A stretch of DNA of 24,318 nt from ZC4RG30 sp964632365 (GCA_964632365.1 CAZWDR010000034.1:1-24318), one strand, 5' to 3'. Positions 1 through 7,162 are shown, counted from the first letter of the stretch. The notes: generated by a model from the letters alone, not told the origin. A program made the numbers and translations.

Positions 1-1064
1 TGCTGCCGGTGAATCCGCCGGCGGTGACGGGTTGGTTGCTGCTGCTGTCGGCCTGCGGCCTGATGATCCTCCGCCACCACGACCGGCTCACGGCGCTGAT
101 CATGACCAGCATCGTCGGACTCGTGGTGTCGCTGGCCTTCCTGCAGTTTTCCGCACCCGATCTCGCGCTGACGCAGATCTCGGTCGAGGTGGTGACCACG
201 ATCCTGCTGCTGCTGGCCATCAACCTGTTGCCGCGAACCACCCCGCGCGAGCTGTCGCGACGCTTCCGCATCGGCGCGGGCGGGCTCGCGCTGGCCGGTG
301 GCGCCGGCGTGGGCGCGCTGGCCTACGCGGTGATGACGCGCGAGCTGGACTCGATCTCCGGTTACTTCATCGAGCAGTCAAAGCCCGGCGGCGGCGGCAC
401 CAATGTGGTGAATGTCATCCTGGTCGACTTCCGCGGCTATGACACCTTCGGCGAGATCATCGTGCTCGCCATTGCCGCGCTGGCCATCTTCGCGCTGCTC
501 GACACGGCGCTGAAGGGAGCCTCCGGAAGGCGCCTGGCGCGCACGCGCTTCGGGCCGCAGGCCGGCGATCCGCATCCGCTGCTGCTCACCGTCGTCACGC
601 GCGTGCTGCTGCCGCTGACGCTGATGGTCGGCGTGTACGTGCTGCTGCGGGGGCACAACCTGCCCGGCGGCGGCTTCATTGCCGGCCTGATCGTCGCGAT
701 CGCCTTCCTGATGCAGTACATGGCCAGCGGCTATACCTGGGCGCGCAGCCGCGCGCGCTTCGATGCGCATACGCTGATCGGCAGTGGCGTGCTGGTGGCG
801 GGCGCGACGGGGCTGGCTGCGCTGCTGTTCGCGCGGCCCTTCCTGACCAGCACCTTCGGGCATCTGCACCTGCCGCTGTTCGGCGATGTGGAGCTGGCTT
901 CGGCGATGGCCTTCGACATCGGCGTGTTCCTGGTCGTGGTGGGCACCTGCCTGCTGTCGCTGGCGACGCTGTCCCGCACGGAAGAGCGCGCGGAACAGGC
1001 ATCCCGCGAGGCGGATTCGCGCGCGCGCCAGGGGGCGTCACCGTTGCAGGGCGGTCCGCGATGA
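1..1064 (+). CDS. mrpA: Na+/H+ antiporter Mrp/Mnh subunit A, C-terminal part fused to subunit B (5' end outside window)
   Basis: Membrane subunit of the multisubunit cation/proton antiporter (Mrp/Mnh/Pha), which exports Na+ or K+ using the proton gradient. The frame is open from base 3 with no stop, so the gene begins upstream; the GTG at 9 is only an internal codon. The visible 353 residues start with an MbhD/DUF4040-like segment (hydrophobic helices containing 'SAPDLALTQISVEVV'). An MbhE-like stretch follows, then an MnhB-like domain from about residue 190 (motif 'LRGHNLPGGGFIAGL'). Subunit A C-terminal domains and subunit B therefore share one polypeptide, as in the known PhaAB-type fused operons. 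The C-terminus is a charged cytoplasmic tail. Its TGA overlaps the next start (ATGA), implying translational coupling. The antiporter-like N-terminal domain of A cannot be seen. Confidence 0.93.
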   Translation, partial: LPVNPPAVTGWLLLLSACGLMILRHHDRLTALIMTSIVGLVVSLAFLQFSAPDLALTQISVEVVTTILLLLAINLLPRTTPRELSRRFRIGAGGLALAGGAGVGALAYAVMTRELDSISGYFIEQSKPGGGGTNVVNVILVDFRGYDTFGEIIVLAIAALAIFALLDTALKGASGRRLARTRFGPQAGDPHPLLLTVVTRVLLPLTLMVGVYVLLRGHNLPGGGFIAGLIVAIAFLMQYMASGYTWARSRARFDAHTLIGSGVLVAGATGLAALLFARPFLTSTFGHLHLPLFGDVELASAMAFDIGVFLVVVGTCLLSLATLSRTEERAEQASREADSRARQGASPLQGGPR

Positions 1065-1438
1065 GCATGGAGTTCCTGATGGCCACCGGCATCGCCGCAC
1101 TGACGGCGGTGGGCCTGTACCTGATCCTGATGCGGCGCACGTTTCCGGTCGTCGTCGGGCTGTCGTTCCTCTCCTATGCGGTGAACGTGTTCCTGTTCAC
1201 GATGGGCAGGCTGACCATTGACCGGCCGCCAATCCTCGCCGCCGGCGCAGCCGCCTATACGGATCCCCTGCCGCAAGCCCTGGTGCTCACGGCCATCGTG
1301 ATCACCTTCGGCATGACGGCGCTGATCGTCGTGCTGTCGCTGCGCGCGTACCTCGAGACCGGCACCGATGACGTCGGGCTGGGCGGCGAAGCGGCAGATG
1401 AGGACGCGTTGCCGCTGCGCGACGAGGGCCCGCCGTGA
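1061..1438 (+). CDS. mrpC: Na+/H+ antiporter subunit C (MrpC/MnhC)
   Basis: Small NuoK-like membrane subunit of the Mrp antiporter, 125 aa, the usual family length. Three hydrophobic helices are visible at about residues 4-22, 28-47 and 70-93. The third contains the family-typical 'DPLPQALVLTAIVI' followed by 'GMTALIVVLSLRAY'. The C-terminal ~25 residues are acidic and probably cytoplasmic. The ATG overlaps the stop of the preceding A/B gene by four bases, and the TGA overlaps the GTG of mrpD in the same way, so the three are almost certainly one transcript with coupled translation. In the complex, MrpC is known to bridge the antiporter-like subunits and is needed for assembly. Confidence 0.95.
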   Translation: MSMEFLMATGIAALTAVGLYLILMRRTFPVVVGLSFLSYAVNVFLFTMGRLTIDRPPILAAGAAAYTDPLPQALVLTAIVITFGMTALIVVLSLRAYLETGTDDVGLGGEAADEDALPLRDEGPP

Positions 1439-2961
1439 GTACTGCCTGGATCATCGCGCCGATTGCCGTGCCTGCGATGAGTGCGGCGCTGCTGGTGCTG
1501 GCCATGCGCCAGAACCTTGCGGGCCAGCGTGTGATCTCGCTGGCGGCGGTGCTGGTGCAATTTGCCTTGGCCGTCGGGCTCCACATGCTGGCCAGCGACG
1601 GGGCGCCGCGCACCTACCAGCTGGGCGACTGGCCCGCGCCGTTCGGCATCGTCATGGTGCTGGACCGGCTGTCCGCCACGATGCTGCTGCTGGTTTCCAC
1701 CCTGGCCATTGGCGTGCTGTGGGCGGCGATCGGGGAATGGGACCGGCGCGGCCGGCACTTCCATGCGCTGTTCCAGTTCCAGCTTCTCGGCCTGAATGGC
1801 GCGTTCCTCACCGGGGACCTGTTCAACCTGTTCGTGTTCTTCGAGGTGCTGCTGATCGCCTCGTATGGCCTGATGCTGCACGGCAGTGGCGCGCGCCGCC
1901 TGCGGGCCGGCTTTCATTACATCGCCATCAACCTGATCGGCTCGACCGTGTTCCTGTTCGCGGCCGGCACCCTCTACGCGATGACGGGCACGCTGAACAT
2001 GGCGGACCTCGCCGTGAAGGTGCCGCAGGTCGCGCCCGCGGACCGCGGGCTGCTGGGCATCGGCGCGATGCTGCTGTTCTCGGTGTTCGCGATCAAGTCG
2101 GCCATGGTGCCGCTGCACTGGTGGCTGCGGCCCACCTACGCATCGACTTCGCCCCCGTCGGCCGCGCTGTTCGCCATCATGACCAAGGTGGGCGCCTATT
2201 CCATCATCCGCATCCATACACTGGTGTTCGGAGCCGGTGCGGGCGCGCTGGCCGGCATCGCGACGCCATGGATCCTGCCTGCCGGTGTGCTGACGCTGGT
2301 GGTGGGCGCGATCGGCGTGCTGGCCAGCCGCAGCCTTTCCGATGTGATCTGCCATGCCGTGGTGACCTCGATGGGCACCGTGCTGATCGCGATCGGTCTC
2401 GACAGCGCGGATGGCCTGGCCGCGGCGCTGTACTACATCGTCCACAGCACCTTCTCCGGCGCCGCCCTGTTCCTGCTGGCGGGGCTGCTGCTGAAGGAGC
2501 AGGGCGGCCACGCGCCGGTGCTGCGCCTGCCGCGGCGCGCCGCGCCGCTGGCGGTGCTGTTCTTCGCCCTGGCCGTCGCCACGGTCGGGCTGCCGCCGCT
2601 GGCCGGCTTCATCGGCAAGATCCTGATCCTTGATGCGGCGCGGGCCGCCGCACAGGCCACGGTGGTGTGGAGCGCGGTCCTCGGCACCAGCCTGCTGTTG
2701 CTGATCGGCTTTGCGCGTACCGGCATCCGCATCTTCTGGAGCGCGGTCCGCACGGACGATGCGGGGCCGGGCGCGGCTTCGCCGCCACTGCGGCCGACGC
2801 TGGCGGTTGCGGGCCTGGTCGCGCTGGTGCTGCTGTGGAGCCTGATGGCCGGTCCGGTCATGGAGGACCTGCAGGCGACCGCCCGGCAACTGCTCGCGCC
2901 GCACGACTATGTCCAGGCGGTGTTGCAGCCATCCGTTCCCGCGTCGTCGCAGGAGGACTGA
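1435..2961 (+). CDS. mrpD: Na+/H+ antiporter subunit D (MrpD/MnhD)
   Basis: Large antiporter-like membrane subunit homologous to NuoN/NuoM of respiratory complex I; 508 aa with roughly 13-14 hydrophobic helices. Key charged residues known to be essential in Bacillus MrpD are recognisable: Glu137 in 'FFEVLLIASYGL', and Lys221 in 'FAIKSAMVPLHWWL' (the counterpart of Lys219). The proton-pathway segment 'PTYASTSPPSAALF' follows. The start is GTG, overlapping the mrpC stop by four bases (GTGA). The 3' end carries a strong AGGAGG at 2951-2956 that serves mrpE, whose ATG immediately follows the mrpD stop. Nothing suggests damage; the protein should be functional as part of the hetero-oligomeric antiporter. 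Confidence 0.96.
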   Translation: MSTAWIIAPIAVPAMSAALLVLAMRQNLAGQRVISLAAVLVQFALAVGLHMLASDGAPRTYQLGDWPAPFGIVMVLDRLSATMLLLVSTLAIGVLWAAIGEWDRRGRHFHALFQFQLLGLNGAFLTGDLFNLFVFFEVLLIASYGLMLHGSGARRLRAGFHYIAINLIGSTVFLFAAGTLYAMTGTLNMADLAVKVPQVAPADRGLLGIGAMLLFSVFAIKSAMVPLHWWLRPTYASTSPPSAALFAIMTKVGAYSIIRIHTLVFGAGAGALAGIATPWILPAGVLTLVVGAIGVLASRSLSDVICHAVVTSMGTVLIAIGLDSADGLAAALYYIVHSTFSGAALFLLAGLLLKEQGGHAPVLRLPRRAAPLAVLFFALAVATVGLPPLAGFIGKILILDAARAAAQATVVWSAVLGTSLLLLIGFARTGIRIFWSAVRTDDAGPGAASPPLRPTLAVAGLVALVLLWSLMAGPVMEDLQATARQLLAPHDYVQAVLQPSVPASSQED

Positions 2962-3450
2962 ATGAAGCTTCGCCTTGCACATCCGGCGCTCACCCTGATC
3001 CTCGCCGTGGTCTGGGTGCTGCTGGTGAATGATTTCTCCTGGGGCGCACTGGTCTTCGGCCTGCTGCTCGGCTTCGCGATCGCGTCGATCGCCAGTGCGT
3101 ACTGGCCCGGCAGCGCCCGCATCCGTCGGCCCGCTGCGATCGCGGCCTATTGCTGCATCGTGCTCTGGGACATCCTGGTCTCCAATGTGCAGGTGGCCCG
3201 TCTGGTGCTGTTCCGGCGAGGTGAAACGCTGCGGTCGCGTTTCATCGTCGTTCCCATCGAGCTGCAAAGTCCGGAAGCGGTCGCGATGCTCGCCGCCACC
3301 ATCACGATGACCCCGGGGACCGTGAGCGCGGACCTCAGCACGGACCGGCGGGCGCTGCTGGTCCATTGCCTGGAGACCAGCGATGCCGCCGCGGCGATCG
3401 CCGGCATCAAGGACCGCTATGAACGCCGGCTGATGAGGATATTCCCGTGA
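2962..3450 (+). CDS. mrpE: Na+/H+ antiporter subunit E (MrpE/MnhE)
   Basis: Subunit E of the Mrp antiporter, 162 aa, normal family length. Two N-terminal hydrophobic hairpin helices (about residues 7-50) are followed by another at about 56-72. After these comes the cytoplasmic region with the family's conserved 'ITMTPGTVSADLS' and 'LLVHCLE'. The start is fixed by AGGAGG five bases upstream, lying inside the end of mrpD; the genes abut with no gap. The stop overlaps the GTG of mrpF by four bases. MrpE is known to be needed for full exchange activity in Bacillus rather than forming the ion path itself. Confidence 0.95.
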   Translation: MKLRLAHPALTLILAVVWVLLVNDFSWGALVFGLLLGFAIASIASAYWPGSARIRRPAAIAAYCCIVLWDILVSNVQVARLVLFRRGETLRSRFIVVPIELQSPEAVAMLAATITMTPGTVSADLSTDRRALLVHCLETSDAAAAIAGIKDRYERRLMRIFP

Positions 3451-3716
3451 TCCAGGCCGCCAGTGCGATCGCGATGGTGGTGGTGTCGGTATCGGTGCTG
3501 CTGAACCTGTACCGGCTGGTCGCGGGCCCGGATGTGACCGACCGCATCCTGGCGCTGGACACGATGGTCATCAATGCCATCGGCCTGATCGTGCTGCTCG
3601 GCATCCATTTCGGCACGGCGATCTATTTCGAGGCGGCACTGCTGTTCGCGATGGTGGGGTTTGTTTCCACCGTGGCGTTCTGCAAGTACCTGCTGCGCGG
3701 CAACGTGATCGAGTGA
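3447..3716 (+). CDS. mrpF: Na+/H+ antiporter subunit F (MrpF/MnhF)
   Basis: Small membrane subunit F, 89 aa with three predicted helices (about 2-21, 33-53 and 58-78). The family signature 'YRLVAGPDVTDRILALDTM' lies between the first and second helix. It starts with GTG in a four-base overlap with the mrpE stop (GTGA), continuing the coupled-translation pattern. Its end supplies the ribosome-binding site of mrpG: the stop TGA is part of a GAGG at 3715-3718. No internal anomaly. Confidence 0.95.
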   Translation: MIQAASAIAMVVVSVSVLLNLYRLVAGPDVTDRILALDTMVINAIGLIVLLGIHFGTAIYFEAALLFAMVGFVSTVAFCKYLLRGNVIE

Positions 3717-3723
3717 GGCCGAC

Positions 3724-4116
3724 ATGACGATGCTGATCGAAGCGATCGTGGCGCTGTTCATCCTGGTCGGGGCGTCGTTCCTCTTCGTCGGATCATTCGG
3801 CCTTGCCAGGTTGCCCGATACGCTGCGTCGGCTGCATGCGCCGACGAAGGCCACCACGCTGGGCATCGGCGCGCTGCTGATCGCATCGATGCTGTTCTTC
3901 GTGGTGCTGCACGACGCTACGGGCATCCATGAGCTGCTGATCACGCTGTTCCTGTTCCTGACGGCGCCGGTGACGGCAATGATGATCGCCAAGGCGCACA
4001 TCTTCCGCGACCGGCAGGCGCGGCAGGCCCTGCCGCCTGCGCCGGATGGATCGCAATGGGCGACCCTGGCGGAAAGCCAGCGGTCCGCAGTGCCGGGCAA
4101 GGGACGGCGTCGGTAG
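3724..4116 (+). CDS. mrpG: Na+/H+ antiporter subunit G (MrpG/MnhG)
   Basis: Last subunit of the Mrp operon, 130 aa. Three helices are visible. The conserved 'GLARLPDTLRRLHAPTKATT' loop between the first and second is diagnostic for MnhG/PhaG. 'ITLFLFLTAPVTAMMIAKA' forms the third helix. A polar tail of about 35 residues follows ('FRDRQARQALPPAPD...') that is probably cytoplasmic. GAGG overlapping the mrpF stop sits five bases before the ATG. The operon ends here: the next gene is convergent and its stop lies only 16 bases away, with no obvious hairpin terminator between. Confidence 0.95.
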   Translation: MTMLIEAIVALFILVGASFLFVGSFGLARLPDTLRRLHAPTKATTLGIGALLIASMLFFVVLHDATGIHELLITLFLFLTAPVTAMMIAKAHIFRDRQARQALPPAPDGSQWATLAESQRSAVPGKGRRR

Positions 4117-4132
4117 CGCCGGTACGCGATCG

Positions 4133-5272
4133 TCAGCGTGTGGGCTGCAGGCCGGTCGCCCGGCAATCCACAGCGCCGGCCTCCCGCGGCGAGGGCGCCG
4201 CCCGGCTCGACAGCAAGCGGTGAAGCGCGCGACCCATCTGCCGCAGCGGGTGATCGGTGGCCGCTCGGGGCGCCGCGAGCGCCTCGCACAGGCGCTGACC
4301 GGCGAACTGCTGGGCCGCGCGCGCTTCAGCGACCGTCGATGCGCCGAAGAATCCATGCGTGACGCCCTGGTATTCCTGCCAGGCCACCGGAACCTGCGCG
4401 CGCACCAGTGCGGCATGCAGCCGTCGCGCGTCGTCGCGCAGTGGATCCACGCGGGCGCTGACCAGCGTCACCGGCGGCAGGCCGCGCAGGTCGGCATCCA
4501 CCAGCTGCAGCCTCGGGTCATTCAGCATCCCGCTGTCTCCCAGGCGCTCGAATGCCCAGGCCATCGTCGCCCGATCCAGTGGCTGCGCCAGGGCGTGCTC
4601 GACATAGGCGGCGGTGTTCGTCGCAGTCTGTGCCGCCGGCGTCACGGCCAGCACGTGCACGGGTCGCGGCGCCGCATCGGCGGCGGCCGCGATGGCCGTC
4701 GCAACGGCCAGTGTGGCGCCTGCGCCTTCGCCGCACAGCGCCATGCGTGACGCGTCAAGTTGCAGTGTGGCGGCATGCGCGATGGTCCAACGCCATGCGG
4801 CGGCCGCGTCGTCCCAGGCAGCGGGGAAGCGATGCTCCGGCGCAAGGCGGTACGCCACCGAGATCACCACCGCCTGTGTCGCCATGCACAGCGCGCGGGC
4901 CGTTTCGCCGTCCGCATCCAGGCTTCCCATGACCCATGCGCCGTCGTGGAAATGAACGATGGCCGGGAAGGGCGCAGCGACGCCAGGCGGCGTGTAGATC
5001 CGTGCGCGCAACGGGCCGGCGGCCCCCTGCACGGTGATGTCACGCGCCGTGGGCGCAGCACCGGCGTCGTGCGGCCGCTGCTCGCGCAGCACACGCATCG
5101 CCTCGCCGATGCCGGGCCGGCGGCGCGCGGCATGGATGTCCGTGCGCCGGTTCAGCACCGGCGGTCCGAGCCTCGCATGGGCCTGCAGCAATTCGAGCAT
5201 GTCGGCATCGAGGTGCTGCTGTCCGAAGGCGGTGGATATGGCCGTGGTCACCGGCGGCGACTTGCCCGGCAT
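4133..5272 (-). CDS. HSL-family alpha/beta hydrolase, predicted catalytically impaired (no nucleophile Ser)
   Basis: Alpha/beta-hydrolase-3 fold protein of the hormone-sensitive-lipase (GDXG) family, 379 aa. The fold is recognisable: oxyanion-hole region 'HFHDGAWVMGS' (residues 107-117), family motif 'YRLAPEHRFPAAWDD', acid Asp276 in 'SARVDPLRDD' and His306 in 'GVTHGFFG'. The nucleophile elbow, normally GDSAG, reads G-E-G-A-G at 181-185, so the serine is replaced by Gly183 and the preceding Asp by Glu. The oxyanion HGGG is also altered to HDGA. Either it is a pseudo-enzyme with a binding or regulatory role, or it is decaying while still open. The ATG at 5272 has GGGAGAG upstream; the frame stays open to 5545 but that extension overlaps the divergent gene and looks non-coding. 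It also has ~60 C-terminal residues beyond the fold. Confidence 0.85.
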   Translation of the reverse strand: MPGKSPPVTTAISTAFGQQHLDADMLELLQAHARLGPPVLNRRTDIHAARRRPGIGEAMRVLREQRPHDAGAAPTARDITVQGAAGPLRARIYTPPGVAAPFPAIVHFHDGAWVMGSLDADGETARALCMATQAVVISVAYRLAPEHRFPAAWDDAAAAWRWTIAHAATLQLDASRMALCGEGAGATLAVATAIAAAADAAPRPVHVLAVTPAAQTATNTAAYVEHALAQPLDRATMAWAFERLGDSGMLNDPRLQLVDADLRGLPPVTLVSARVDPLRDDARRLHAALVRAQVPVAWQEYQGVTHGFFGASTVAEARAAQQFAGQRLCEALAAPRAATDHPLRQMGRALHRLLSSRAAPSPREAGAVDCRATGLQPTR

Positions 5273-5350
5273 GACTCTCTCCCGTCCCGATGATGCGGCA
5301 AGGTTAAGGTGCCCGGGGCGCGCGTCGAATCGGGGCGCCCTGTGCAGCAC

Positions 5351-5368
5351 TGTAGGCAATTGCCGACA
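5351..5368. promoter_or_regulatory. 18-bp near-perfect palindrome, candidate operator
   Basis: The sequence TGTaGGCAATTGCCgACA has a perfect 10-bp core GGCAATTGCC (5355-5364) and matching TGT/ACA flanks; only the fourth and fifteenth bases do not pair. It lies in the 138-bp region between two divergent genes, 79 bases from the hydrolase start and 43 bases from the glutaredoxin-like start. That is a typical location and size for a dimeric repressor site (TetR- or MarR-like). No regulator gene is adjacent, so the binding protein is unknown. Confidence 0.45.
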
Positions 5369-5410
5369 ATGCGCATTATTGACAAGCCGAACGGCCCGAA
5401 GGAGAGAGCA

Positions 5411-5779
5411 ATGTCCGCATCCCGCACGAAGATCTACCTGAAGCGCACCTGTCCCTTCTGCCTGAAGCTGCGCATCTTCCTCACCGAGGCGCGCATCGCG
5501 GAACGCTTCGAATTCGTCGTCTTCGATGACGGCGACGACATGCATCAGTCACTGCGCGCGCGCATGCAGTCTGCGGGGCAGGAACCGGCCTTTCCCGCCG
5601 CCGAAATCGAGCCTGGCACCCTCACCACCGGCACCGATGACCTCATCGCACGCTTCGCGGCTGACGCCGGCGTGGATGCGGCGAAGCTGCCGCTGCTCGC
5701 GTATTACGCGGAAGGTGTGTTCCCGCGGCACACCGCGATGTTCCGGGAGCTGAAGGAACTGAAGGCCGGCAAGACCTGA
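5411..5779 (+). CDS. Glutaredoxin / GST N-terminal-like thioredoxin-fold protein
   Basis: Thioredoxin-fold protein of 122 aa with the redox motif CPFC at residues 14-17, just after the first beta strand ('KIYLKRTCPFCLKL'). This places it with glutaredoxins and glutathione-S-transferase N-terminal domains. The middle of the protein ('FPAAEIEPGTLTTGTDDLIARF') corresponds to the cis-proline/glutathione-binding region and the following helix. It is longer than a classical glutaredoxin (~85 aa) but lacks a GST C-terminal helical domain. Start chosen at the ATG with AAGGAG (5399-5404) six bases upstream; the frame extends back to 5309 without a ribosome-binding site. Likely role: thiol-disulfide or glutathione-linked redox chemistry in the cytoplasm; the substrate is unknown. 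Divergent from the altered hydrolase. Confidence 0.82.
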   Translation: MSASRTKIYLKRTCPFCLKLRIFLTEARIAERFEFVVFDDGDDMHQSLRARMQSAGQEPAFPAAEIEPGTLTTGTDDLIARFAADAGVDAAKLPLLAYYAEGVFPRHTAMFRELKELKAGKT

Positions 5780-5795
5780 GGTCGCAGGGCGCCGT

Positions 5796-5816
5796 GGCGG
5801 ATCTGGAAAATCCGCC
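5796..5816. terminator. Hairpin between convergent genes, possible bidirectional terminator
   Basis: A perfect 7-bp stem GGCGGAT/ATCCGCC with a 7-base loop lies 16 bases after the glutaredoxin-like stop and 22 bases beyond the stop of the convergent propeller gene. It is correctly placed to end both transcripts. Neither side has a T-run, so a canonical intrinsic terminator is not proven. Confidence 0.4.
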
Positions 5817-5838
5817 GCACCGCGCGGTCGGCCAGCGG

Positions 5839-6756
5839 TTACCGGGCGCCGGCCACCGGAAACAGCATCACGAAGGACCTGCCGTCGGGCGTCAGGTCGA
5901 ACTGGCGGCGCAGCGGACCCTGCTGGAAGCCGGTGATCGGCAGCGGCACCGCTTCACCGGCGCGCAGCTCGCCGCCTTGTGCGCGCACGTCGAGCCGGTG
6001 CATCCGTCCGCCCTGGTCGTAGTAGAGCGCGGAGCCATCCGGCGCCCACACCGGATGCGCGCCGCCCTCGCGCGTGAGCTGGACGCGCTTGCCGTTCTGC
6101 GGCAGCGGCTCTGCCCACACCTCGTATCGGCCGGTTTCGTTCGAGGCGTAGGCGATCCAGCGGCCATCGCGTGACACCTGGCTGCTGTGCTGTGCGGAAC
6201 CCGGCAGGTCCACCAGCTTCGTCAGCTGCCGCGTGTTCACATTGAACGAGGAAATGCCGTAGTCGCTGTCGCCGGTGCGCGTGATGAACACCAGGTTGCC
6301 GTCCGGGTACAGTCCTTCGGGCGCGCGGCCATCAACCAGGAATTTCGGCTGCTCGCCGCCATCGGCACGCTGCCAGAAGATCATGTCGTTCGCGTTGCCG
6401 GTGGCCACGAAGGCGATGCGATCACCCTCCGGGGCCCAGACCGGCGCGACATTGCGCTTCGTGATCACCGTGATCTGCAGCGATTGCGGCTTGTCGACGG
6501 CGTTGATGCCGGCAACATGCAGCTTCGTCAGCATGGGATCACCGGCGTTCTCGCCGGGCACCGTCATCTCGAATGCGATGCGCGTGCCGTCGGGCGACAC
6601 GCGCGGCGCGAACACCGAGCCAGGCAGCGTGCCCAGCACTTGCTTCTGGCCCTGCAGGTCGACCAGCGCCATTTCAACCGAGGCCGGTTCTGGCTCCGCG
6701 GCATGAACGGTGACGATCCCTGCGAATGCGCAGGCCAGCAGTGCGAGACGTGTCAT
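5839..6756 (-). CDS. Exported TolB-like (PD40) beta-propeller protein
   Basis: Secreted or periplasmic protein of 305 aa. A signal peptide occupies about residues 1-19 ('MTRLALLACAFAGIVTVHA', cleavage before AEP). Repeated WD40/PD40-type blades follow, each with the 'P.VSPDGTRIAF' pattern: 'PRVSPDGTRIAFEM', 'PVWAPEGDRIAFVA', 'SQVSRDGRWIAYAS', 'PVWAPDGSALYYD' and 'FDLTPDGRSFVML'. Such propellers resemble TolB and the C-terminal propellers of some bacterial Ser/Thr kinases, and serve protein-protein interaction; no catalytic motif is seen. Five or six blades is short for a closed propeller. The start ATG is preceded at a 7-base spacing by GGGGG, itself inside one arm of a long stem (6762-6819), so translation may be controlled by RNA structure. 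It may be co-transcribed with the 62-aa gene upstream. Confidence 0.85.
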   Translation of the reverse strand: MTRLALLACAFAGIVTVHAAEPEPASVEMALVDLQGQKQVLGTLPGSVFAPRVSPDGTRIAFEMTVPGENAGDPMLTKLHVAGINAVDKPQSLQITVITKRNVAPVWAPEGDRIAFVATGNANDMIFWQRADGGEQPKFLVDGRAPEGLYPDGNLVFITRTGDSDYGISSFNVNTRQLTKLVDLPGSAQHSSQVSRDGRWIAYASNETGRYEVWAEPLPQNGKRVQLTREGGAHPVWAPDGSALYYDQGGRMHRLDVRAQGGELRAGEAVPLPITGFQQGPLRRQFDLTPDGRSFVMLFPVAGAR

Positions 6757-6761
6757 GCATC

Positions 6762-6819
6762 AACCCCCATCTGGTGTGCAGCGGCAATTTTCCGCAAGCA
6801 TAGCGACCGGATGGGGGTT
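6762..6819 (-). promoter_or_regulatory. 14-bp stem-loop covering the propeller gene's ribosome-binding region
   Basis: Arms 6762-6775 and 6806-6819 pair over 14 positions: AACCCCCATC/GATGGGGGTT is perfect for 10 bp, then one T-G position and three more pairs. The 30-base loop contains a smaller hairpin (GCGG 6781-6784 with CCGC 6792-6795). On the minus-strand transcript the second arm contains the GGGGG that would act as ribosome-binding site for the gene starting at 6756. The first arm begins 8 bases after the stop of the 62-aa gene. It could be a translational gate, an mRNA processing element, or a terminator lacking a U-tract. Confidence 0.5.
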
Positions 6820-6826
6820 TGTGGCG

Positions 6827-7015
6827 TCAGTGCATCGTGATGTCGGGCGAGAACGTCAGCACGCGCTGCGGGCCTTCCGTGTTCTCGTTCATGTACTCCC
6901 ACAGCGCCGTATAGGCTTTCTCGAAATCGGCCTGTGCGACGGCGAGCGCGGTGGACGACCGACGGAACTCGGCTTCCAGACCCACCAGCATCTTCTTGCG
7001 GTCTGAGTCGCTCAT
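6827..7015 (-). CDS. Hypothetical small protein, 62 aa
   Basis: I do not recognise a family. The protein is soluble, charged and probably largely helical: 'SDRKKMLVGLEAEFRRSSTALAVAQADFEKAYTALWEYMNEN', with a short C-terminal tail 'PQRVLTFSPDITMH'. No signal peptide, cysteines or membrane segment. The reality of the gene is supported by an excellent ribosome-binding site (AGGAGGT, 7019-7025) three bases before the ATG at 7015. An in-frame ATG at 7045 lacks one. It lies upstream of, and in the same direction as, the exported propeller gene, and is flanked on both sides by inverted repeats. It may share a transcript with the propeller gene. Confidence 0.7.
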   Translation of the reverse strand: MSDSDRKKMLVGLEAEFRRSSTALAVAQADFEKAYTALWEYMNENTEGPQRVLTFSPDITMH

Positions 7016-7027
7016 CGCTACCTCCTG

Positions 7028-7069
7028 CTTGATTGTGAAAATCATGGGGTCGCGTACATCGCAATCAAG
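7028..7069. promoter_or_regulatory. Inverted repeat upstream of the 62-aa gene
   Basis: CTTGATTG (7028-7035) and CAATCAAG (7062-7069) are perfect complements 26 bases apart. Pairing extends inward by three more positions, one a wobble, giving an 11-bp arm. It lies directly upstream of the strong ribosome-binding site of the 62-aa gene, in the region divergent to the DUF938 gene. It could be a pair of operator half-sites or a 5'-leader hairpin. Confidence 0.4.
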
Positions 7070-7162
7070 AGTCTGGCCTTCATGGCCGGATGCTGCCGAT
7101 GGCAGTCACCTCGCGGTGGGCAACGCTCGCGGCGTTCCCCGCAACGGGGCAGGATGCTGCAG

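Noticed and set aside
9..11. GTG at the left edge as a gene start
   Set aside because: The frame is open to the window edge and the visible protein lacks the N-terminal antiporter-like domain, so this is an internal codon of a truncated gene.
1255..3366. 703-codon open frame on the minus strand opposite mrpC-mrpE
   Set aside because: Composition is Arg/Gln/His/Asp-rich without any domain, a typical antisense shadow of GC-rich genes; the plus strand encodes clear antiporter subunits.
5273..5545. Upstream extension of the alpha/beta hydrolase frame
   Set aside because: It crosses the palindrome and the start of the divergent thioredoxin-fold gene. The residues look random, and the ATG at 5272 has a ribosome-binding site.
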